NCBI GenBank assembly: GCA_030762895.1
Contig: CM061068.1
Coordinates: 156,074,811-156,138,810 of the forward strand
Direction of reading: 5' to 3'
Source of the DNA: Sophora flavescens
Taxonomy: Eukaryota; Streptophyta; Magnoliopsida; Fabales; Fabaceae
DNA: 64,000 nt
In this document: positions 55,908 through 64,000 of the stretch, in pieces
How the letters are laid out: the number at the start of each line of letters is the position of its first letter
Numbering within the stretch: position 1 is the first letter of the stretch
Made by a program: the position numbers and the translations under genes
The notes under the pieces: model-generated
Seen by the model: the letters and a program-made list of their open reading frames with translations, nothing else
Database searches by the model: none
Told to the model about the DNA's origin: nothing

Positions 55908-58500
55908 TTGGGGATTTCACAACGGGGCGGAGGAGCAATAGGAAGAAAGTCTGGGCTTCGACTAGCAAGGCCCCACTGTTGGGGGAGCAAGCCTCCACAA
56001 AGGGAGGAGATAAGACCATGACGGTGCATGGAGGGATAAAACCCTAGCAGAGCCGAAAGGATCTCAGGGTAAATTATTCCTTTGAAGAAAATACAATGCA
56101 TTTCGTTTATGCATGCATTTAATCAACACATGCAAATATAGAATCTTGGTAATCTTAAACCGATGACAATATGAGAACACTTTGTTGGCTCGTGTAATTG
56201 TTATTCTTTTCCTAATTACATTGAAGTACACTCATCCGTACCGCAAAAGATGATCTATAAGGATATTTTATACAAAGTCTTAAATTTCCTTGCCCCTCGT
56301 AGAAGAATCGGTGAAAAAGTTAATATCCGAATGCATTCACTATCAACAATTAAATTGCGTAAAACTCGAAGGAATATTTGACACAATATAGTTCAAGGGT
56401 GGCTTCTAAGGTGAGGTTCCAAAAAAGTCCCTCACCCCGTGAAGGTCCCTGATGACCTGATACAATAGGTAAAAGTGGATTGATGGGTGCTATTTATGGT
56501 GCATCCGGTTAAAAATGGTACACCCATGCGCCTATTTATTAAATTATCTAGACCTTCCATATATTAAATTATCATATTTTTACAGGACAACGAGTGTACA
56601 CATTATCAATACAGTTTCTCGTTTATCAAAATCTGCAATTCCGCACAGGCGCACACCTCTTTCTACAATTAAAATATTATTATTTATTAATACTAAAATA
56701 TCTTTTATTATTTATTAATATTAAAATATTTTTTATTGTTTCAGAAAATTACTCTGGGAGCTCACGGTGCTCATCCAGAATGATGCTTCTGGAATGAATT
56801 CGATGTTCCGCTAGGTAAATGAGGGTTAAAAAATATGCCTCACCCTCTTCTCCCCACATGGAAGGCTTTGATCATGGTAAAAAGATGTTTGTAACTTGTC
56901 CGGAGGGAAGAAGAAATGACATAGGGTCCTACGGCCTTTACATGGAAATTGAATACTCCAATACGACATGCCAAAGTTCCTATCTACAAGCCCAATGATT
57001 ATATCAACCTAGTGAATGTATAATATTCAGGGACGATAACCAACAAAATAGAGAATATCATTCAATCCTATCATGTGTAAACAAAAATATTCTGCTCAGT
57101 TCACCTAGAAAAAAATTATGCTCAAAGGTTACAAATACAATGGACAATTAACTTAACCGAAACAAAAATGTTTTAGACTAAAAATTTATGAAGAATCGTG
57201 ATGGTTGATGATGTATGTATAAAATGCTGCAATGAAAAACAGAGACAATGAGAACAAAAGGGAAGAGATAGCGAAATAAGTCTAAGAATGGAGATGAAAG
57301 AGACAAGTCAATATTGTACATTAATTAAGTCTGAGAAAGGGGATGAAAGAGAGAAGTTAGCATTGTACATTCCTTGGGCATCAAGAATTGACAAAACAAA
57401 GGGGCTTTTTTCGCAACCGGGAATATCAAGTTTATGCATAAGATCTCAGCCATCCATTTATTTTAATAATATATCTAGTGATGTTAGATACTCCCTCACT
57501 CGTGAGGAACCTATTGCTAGATGCCACCTAGTTCAAGAGCCTGACGTCAAGTTACAGGTATGCTCCTTCGCACAAGTCCTTTGAAACTAGCAAAGTATTT
57601 TCAACAATGCAACAAAAAGTCAAAAGGGAAGACATCATATTGAATTGAAAATTATTTTAATATCACGCACACGATTTTACTTTTAAAAGTATGCGAAGCA
57701 AGCGATGGCGCTCATTGACAACACACGTCTCAGAAAACTACGGCTCAGTTGAGACTTGAGACCCGCCACATAAAACAAAGGGCCAACTTTTTACAGCTTG
57801 TTTTTTGCTTCTATACCTTGTTTTACTTTTTTTAGTTTTACCTTCCAAAAAAAACCTTTTAACTTGTGTACCTTAATAGTCATCCCCCCACTGAACCCTC
57901 ACCCTCAAATTGCGCCACCTCAATTTCTTTGCTACTCAGTGCTCTGCCCGTTTGCAACCCAGTCCCATAGAGGAGAAGCACAGTGGTCCAGGAAGCCTAG
58001 CCATTCCTCGTCTATTTTACATCCATCGTTCACCATTACACACAGAAATTAAATTCCGAACACACTAAAAAAATCATTTTATACATTCGAAACTTAAATT
58101 CCGACAACTCAAAATATGCAGTGTCATTTTACACATCAAAATAGTTTCTCTGTAAAATTTTACACGTCTGAAATTTATTTTCCAGTAACTAAAAACATAG
58201 ATTGTCAGCTTACACATCCGGATTTTAATTTCTGAATGGCCATTTTACACGTCCGGAAATCAATTTCCGGAAGTGTTCTGGACAATACAAACGTAAACAA
58301 ATTAAGTGTATTTTCATCGTGGGATGAAGGGCATTTTTGAAAAACAAAAATAAAAAAAAATTCACACTAGGTATGTAGAGAAAAAATCAAGTGCCAAAAG
58401 CAAGGCCCTACAACAAATAGATGCAGATATCAAGGGCCTCTTCCACTTGGATTTAACTTGTTCATCACTACGATATATGAGCCCAGATTTTAAAGCAAAA
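55908..58500. other. Intergenic, no gene recognised
   Basis: A 98-residue frame at 57288-57584 has no recognisable domain and partly reads a ~50-bp imperfect tandem duplication (57276-57375: GGAGATGAAAGAGACAAGT / GGGGATGAAAGAGAGAAGT). 58040-58290 holds a degenerate repeat of CATTTTACACGTCCGGAAAT-like words. 56480-56810 carries complementary GGTGCATCC/GGTGCTCATCC-type words but no defined element. Confidence 0.55.
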
Positions 58501-58806
58501 CTGAGAATTCAATTCACTTTAAATTAAAGGAAGCTCAACAACATTTATGTCTTATCCGCCACCATATGACCCCCCAAACTATCAAAACACAGTAAAAGCA
58601 AAACATAACAGTAGAGGAAAAGGCTACAGGGAACAAAGGGAGTATTAAGAACCACCTAAATTTACATTTTAAGGCATAAAGGTTAAACAATCCTTCTAAT
58701 CAGGAAACCCAAATATGATAGTTCTTTTCCTGCTTAAGTTCAAATCAGAGAACCCAAAATTGATTAAAGAAACGACAGGGAAATGTCACAAGGGTTCTGG
58801 AAAATC

Positions 58807-61800
58807 TCACTTGCCACCCAAGGTTGGGAACTGACCAGGATCCTCGATTGCTGGAGCCAGCACATTGCTGGTTGCATTTCCACTGTAACCTCCTCGAGAA
58901 CCACGGCCACGTCCCCGGCCACGTCCACCTGGATTATAATACCTTTCTCCTTCAGCAGGCTTCAGAAACTCATTAATGCTGACAGACTAGGAATATGAAA
59001 TTCAATAAATGAAAGTTAGTTAGGAGAAAAAGCAGCAAAGGAGCAAACAAAATTTGGTTTGTAAACCAAGACATGAATGATGACAATACAATCTTCAAGC
59101 TAAAGAAACAAAATTAAATAATTTGCCTGTCAAAAAAACCAACCAAACAAACCGATACAAGAGGAAAGAGAGATTTACAGAGCAATAACAAGAATATTAA
59201 GCAATGGAAGCAGCGCATGTGAAAACAAACAATTATCAAATATAAAGTTATCATAGCACAATGACTACATGAGTTCTGATCTTTAATTTCCATAGTCCAG
59301 AGAATAAATGACAGGGATATAATATTACATAAACAACCAAAACTTTTCCCACTAGGTGGGATTGGCTACATGGATGAACATCGCCATAATATTTATAGAC
59401 AAATATTTGATCTACTCTCTTTTTTATCGAGCATTCTACAAATCTTCTCCACGCATGCCCAAATCACCCAAAACAAGATTCTATCTATCATCTTTTCTAC
59501 AATAAGTAGAACCACAACTTTCTTTCTAATGCATTCATTCTTAATCTTGTCTAGGGTGTCCACTTATCCTCTCTTGACTCTCCAACGAGGATACATAATC
59601 TGCAAAACGGATGTATCATGGCACTGGCTGTTGGATATGCTCCGCAAGAACATTCAAAATAAGGGGGGCTCAAAGTTAATCCTTAGTGCAGTCATATAGT
59701 TATAAGAAAATCTTCTATGGCCCTGCCTTCTGTTCTCAGAAGTTGTGACCCTATCATACATATCCTTAATTGCTCAAATATAGGCAATTTGAACTCTCCT
59801 TTTCTCATGAGTCTTCCACGATAGCTCTCTTGGCATCCTATTCTGTGCCTTTCCAACTCAAAAAAGATGCATGCCAAAGAGTGACAAAGAAGCATAGTAC
59901 AAAACATAACAAACTCAGTACATGGAGATTTGGATTTTTCATGTAAATGTAAAAAACCAAACCACATTTATCATTGAATTCATTTGCATAACAAATTACA
60001 AAGACAATTTAAAACAGTCCAGGGCACCAGGCTGCAGATGGATAATAGTCTCAAGAGAGCCAAGCACAACAAGAAAAGAATATATATTTAGGTGAATGCA
60101 CAAAACAAGAGAATGACAAGATCTACTAAGTAGCATAAGATGTTAAAACTAATTCTAGAGTACAGTGATTATCAACAAATACAGTAAACAAAATTGCACG
60201 GAAAGCAAAATAATAAAAGTTAAGCAAAGGGAAAAATAAACAAAACATTCTCCACCTACAAAATAAAAAATGACATGCCTGTGTTGTAACAATGCTTAGA
60301 TTTAGAAGAAAAAAATTAGACGTGTACAATTTTATAATTGTTATAAAGAACCTCTTCCACTATACAACAAATGACCAAACTGCCACAACAATCACAAAGG
60401 AAAGCAATTAGGAACATGGGGACAAACAAGTAGGATGAAGAAAGAACTGCACGTCCATGTCAAGGAACTTGTAATGTAGAAAGATATACTATGGTTCGCT
60501 TTGTGGATAGAAAAGTTAAAACACCAATTTTCATATTCCTTAATAATTGCATCATGTTTTCCTCACTTTGTCACTTGTATGACAGCCTATGATCAACTAA
60601 AATAGCATCTTCCAAATACTGTAAATCACAAAAGTATTAGAAGACTTCTCACCCCAAATCTGTAAATCACATTAGTATTAACAGATTTTTCACCCAAATT
60701 TGATGCCTTGGAATGTAAGTTATTGAAATGCTCCCCAAAAATGGTAAAATGTTAGACTAGGGAAAATAGTAAAATTTCAAACTAAACTATTGTACAGCTA
60801 ATTTTGATAATTGAGCAGAAGAAACTGGTCCCCCCAATAAGCTTCACATACAAAGTAATCAAAGATGAACAAATGTCACAAAGTCACACCTTCTTGGATT
60901 TTTCCTCCTTCTCAAAAGCATCTTTGCGCTTATCCTTGTCAGATCCCTAGAAAAGAAAATTGAGGTGTAGGAAGATATATTTAGGAATCACTAATATGAC
61001 CAGCATATTCAAAGAGTAAAAGAGGGGCGAAAAACTATTACCAATTTAATGAAGATATCATCATTGCCTTTCTTGCTTGACAGTGGTTGCATGGATTCAA
61101 ACTCCTTAATATCCACCTTTCTCCCTTCAGTTTTGAGTGCTTGCAGGGCTTTCCTTTTCTCTTCCAGCAGTTTCTCATATTCCTCCAGTGTCATCTCCTA
61201 TCACACAGCATAAACTCTATTCAGCAATGAATAAACAACAGCCTACAGAATAATACATTTCAGATGTAACCTATTAAAATCAGAAAGCATATGTTGACAA
61301 AAGCAAGAATATTAAATGCACCCCAAGACCCAACTCCCAACACTTTCAAACACATTTCAAAAGGTAAACCAATATTGGACGAAAACATCAATTCATAATC
61401 AAGGAAAAGACACAATGTGAGACTTTTTTTCCTAAGTAAATAAAGCAGTGGGGCAGCGGATTCGTCTCCTGACAATGAAACACCGAAAATTTAGAAGATG
61501 GAGCAGCAGATTCAGGATAAATGGAAAAAGCTTTAGATGAGTTGGACATTCACCTTATCCTCAGGCTCCTTTTCTTCATTTTCATTAGCAGGACTCTCCT
61601 TGTTTCCATCTGCTGCATTTTCCACGCTTGCAGGCTTCTCATCACTCAAATTCTTTTCAGTTTCATTCACCACTTCATCGGTCACCCTAAGTAAATTTAA
61701 TATCAAAAGGAAAGAACATATAAATAATAATGACTAATTGAAAGCAAAAAAAATTCTACTGAAATCATGCACTGAACTTTAATATTGTGCAAGTTATTAG

Positions 61801-62999
61801 AATTATTAGAACAAAGAATTGCTTACTGAGCAATTTCATCACTCTGTGTTCCCCAGTTCCCTCGTCCAGAGCCTTCGCGTTTGATTTCACTTCTGCAAAT
61901 AGAACAATTGATATCAATATTGTTAGAAATAAAATTTGAAGAATTTAATCATTGTAGTGATAATGTCACCCGCGTCCAGTCCCACTGCGGCGCTCAAATG
62001 CTCTTCGTGGGCGTCCTTCTTCACCATCATCGCCATTGCTAACACCTCCACGACGACCGCCTCGATAAGGCCCACGAGGTCCACCGTAACCACGTCTTTC
62101 TGAGGATTTTCCAGCATCTCCTTCCTCGAAAGCACCATGATTAGCTGGGGGTCCAGTGGGAGGGAATGAATTCTCATCATTGGAAGAGTCACGGCTAAAG
62201 ACACTGCCACCACGACCGCGTCCCATATCCGCGTCCACCTCCACCTCCTCGGGTACCTCCACGACTGCCATGAAAGGTTTCATTTTTGCCTCCCTCACTA
62301 TCAATAAGATAGAAAAGAAAATACATGAACATATGAAAGCAGCCGTGCAAGGAGAATCATCAAAACAATGGTCATTTGGGAATCGGGATAGAGAACAAAA
62401 ATGCCAATATAAACTTGACTGACACCAAAAAAATGCTAATAAGGAAAAAAATCATCATTCAATCCTGGTCATGCCCTACCACATTACCAATAAGAACAAG
62501 ATGTCCATAGGAAAATAAATAACTTGAGGGATGCATTTGAACTGATTTCTTACTGAAGCAAGTGCTTGAACTACAACTTCTATCAAATTACAGTCCCTCA
62601 CAGCCTCAATAGGAAAATCCAATGCAGTACACAACAACTGATCCACAAGCTTACATGCAGAATTAGACAACAGACTTCTATTAATTGAAAAAAAAATGCA
62701 CTTATAAGATTCTATAACCATTGACTTTCAATAAAGAAATCGACTTTACACAAAAAGTAGACTAAAGTAAAACATTAACATTGTACACATGTATATCAGA
62801 CCAAGGACGCCAATGACGTGTGTTCAGCCGCATATGTAATTGCAGAACATGTCATCAGATTCCCAATATCTCTGATACACTACCAAAAATAATAATAATA
62901 AAAAAATACATGTAACATAAGAAACAAGATGACGTGTTCCAATTTCATATACACATGTGATGCAGGGCTTATATATGATAAATGAGGACGACATTAGGG

Positions 63000-63032
<33 letters not shown>

Positions 63033-63522
63033 GTCCAAATAACCCACCAGACCGATGAGTTCAATATTCCAGTACCAACCAAAACCTCAAAGGAACACAC
63101 ATCAAACAAGACATAGTACAATAACAAACAAACTCCAACGAAATTAAAACCAAAGCATTCACCAACAAGAAACAGGTAAATCCCATTACTACATTAAAAC
63201 CCATCAACAAAAGCCACAAATTTCATAACCCAAAATAAAAAAACTAACTTTTCAATAGTAACTAACAAACAAAGCAAAAGGGAAACGAATGGATCAGAAG
63301 CTCACCAGCCTGAGTCGGAGGGAGCGGCTTGGAAGGCAACTGAGCCAACTTATTTTGCTGAGGCTGACCACCACGAACCCCCGCCTTGCCCTGCTCCTGA
63401 CCCGAACCCTTCTTCGGAGCAGCCGCCGCCGCCGAAGCCGCCTTCAGTTGCTCAGCCGCGATCAGCTGCGACGGGTCCTCGACATCGTCACCCAACAAAT
63501 CAAAAGGGTTCATTGTCGCCAT
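58807..63522 (-). CDS. RGG-repeat / HABP4-SERBP1 family RNA-binding protein, 7 coding exons, 378 aa
   Basis: Minus-strand coding exons: 63306-63522, 61970-62297, 61827-61892, 61554-61686, 61042-61197, 60890-60946 and 58807-58986. They sum to 1137 nt, all in frame, all introns GT-AG. The N-terminus MATMNPFDLLGDDVEDPSQL is the Stm1_N-type start of plant RGGA/B/C proteins, followed by an Ala/Gln-rich stretch. Exon 2 has GRGRGG and RPRRAFERRSGTGRG leading into the HABP4_PAI-RBP1 domain (KREGSGRGNWG, an acidic linker, EMTLEEYEKLLEEKRKALQA, SDKDKRKDAFEKEEKSKK). The last exon has a GRGRGRGRGSRGG box and ends FPTLGGK. Such proteins bind mRNA and ribosomes in cytosol and nucleus; RGG boxes give RNA affinity. 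Oddity: residues 78-98 are read in a shifted frame, removing an RGG block. Which of RGGA, B or C it is cannot be decided by eye. Confidence 0.93.
59340..59970. other. Dispersed repeat-like segment in the last RGG-gene intron
   Basis: The 1.9-kb intron between exons 6 and 7 includes a stretch beginning GGTGGGATTGGCTACATGGATG whose wording recurs in legume introns in my recollection, cut here to its start GGTGGGATTGGCTACATGG. No termini or duplication were found, so the assignment is weak. Confidence 0.3.
63001..63026. repeat. (AG)n microsatellite in RGG-gene intron 1
   Basis: About thirteen AG repeats within the 1-kb first intron. Another short GAGA run is in the 5' UTR region at 63704-63720. 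Confidence 0.93.
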
Positions 63523-63800
63523 TTCTGAAAACTCACCGACACGTAAACCCCACACCCACTTGTTCTTGTTACCAGAGACTTTGCTTTAACCCCTGAAAGC
63601 CCTTAACTCAGGAACGACTCCATAGAGTGAAGACGGATCCGAGAGAGTGAAACTGAACGAGATAGAATCAAGAAAGGGTAGAGAGTGAAAAACCCTAGCC
63701 GCAAGAGAGAGAGAGAGAGTGAACACTGAAAAGAGACAGCAACCTAATCTCCAAACACTGAATTTATTCGTGTTTTTGCTTATTCGTGCAATGCGACAAT
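63523..63800 (-). promoter_or_regulatory. 5' UTR and promoter-proximal region of the RGG gene
   Basis: Directly upstream of the start codon. Contains CT-rich (GAGA on plus) tracts typical of plant leaders and CCGTCTTC-type words, but no TATA box that I would assign. An upstream in-frame ATG at 63553-63555 would add 11 residues (MWGLRVGEFSE). I prefer the downstream MATMNPF start because it matches the family. Confidence 0.5.
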
Positions 63801-63919
63801 TCTATTCTATTATTTTTTTATTTATTACAAAGATATTCGCATAGAAATTCTTATATGAGTTTTTCCTTTTGATAAAAAAAATAAAAAATAGAAATTCTTA
63901 TATCAACTTGCTATACTTT

Positions 63920-64000
63920 TGTGCTGGGGTGTAAGTGGACTCGGTAAACCCGACCAACCCGAACCGAACCAATTCATGAAAAATCGAAGTTGATTGGTTC
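63920..64000. repeat. Edge of a hAT-like dispersed repeat at the window end
   Basis: CTGGGGTGTAAGTGGACTCGG followed by CCCGACCAACCCGAACCGAAC, cut here, resembles the start of the GGGGTGTTC-type repeats at 1.9 and 6.9 kb. The rest is outside the window. Confidence 0.4.

Noticed and set aside
55109..56101. A 330-residue frame as a nuclear gene
   Set aside because: The middle and end are plastid ycf2. The first ~80 residues are unrelated target DNA, and the next ~30 read ycf2 out of frame. The run of codons is accidental.
57288..57584. 98-residue frame as a small gene
   Set aside because: Reads through an imperfect tandem duplication, has no recognisable domain or splice context, and lacks any second line of evidence.

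Overview
This is plant nuclear DNA, from a eudicot. Both intact genes have plant intron-exon structure and plant families. Nearly everything else is nested transposons, including chromovirus Ty3/gypsy, SIRE-like Ty1/copia, L1-type LINEs, a hAT and MITEs, plus a piece of plastid DNA. A legume is plausible from the LTR styles, but I cannot prove it from this window.

Only two genes look functional. A RABD2 (Rab1-type) small GTPase lies on + at 41.9-45.5 kb, with eight coding exons and 203 aa that splice cleanly. An RGG-repeat / HABP4-type RNA-binding protein lies on - at 58.8-63.5 kb, with seven coding exons and 378 aa. In its exon 2, two compensating 1-nt indels replace an expected RGG stretch.

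Layout. 0-6.3 kb: decayed minus-strand Ty3/gypsy element (RT, protease, zinc knuckle, gag, LTR), split by a second LTR that itself carries a 954-bp hAT. 6.99-10.8 kb: a composite retroelement segment, repeated at 37.4-41.2 kb. 11.35-21.2 kb: the most unusual region, a tandem array with a ~915-bp period. Each unit is a palindrome of two inverted ~450-bp arms. Every arm carries two exons and the intron of a KELP/PC4-type transcriptional coactivator gene. A solo LTR (17.3-20.0 kb, 5-bp TSD) interrupts the array. 23.5-37.4 kb: a plus-strand Tekay/Del-like chromovirus (5' LTR, PBS, gag, PR-RT-RNaseH, IN, chromodomain, PPT) broken by two solo LTRs, each with a perfect 5-bp TSD. 46.6-50.4 kb: minus-strand LINE containing another solo LTR. 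51.0-51.4 kb: MITE with a 9-bp TSD. 51.8-54.5 kb: plus-strand LINE. 54.8-55.9 kb: plastid ycf2 fragment flanked by 36-bp direct repeats.

The transposons form a readable insertion order. The candidate undescribed system is the palindromic KELP-exon array: any read-through transcript would fold into long hairpins complementary to the exons of a host transcriptional coactivator. I infer, but cannot show, that it could be an siRNA source or a proto-MIRNA locus. Positions of exons and TSDs were read by eye from the sequence.
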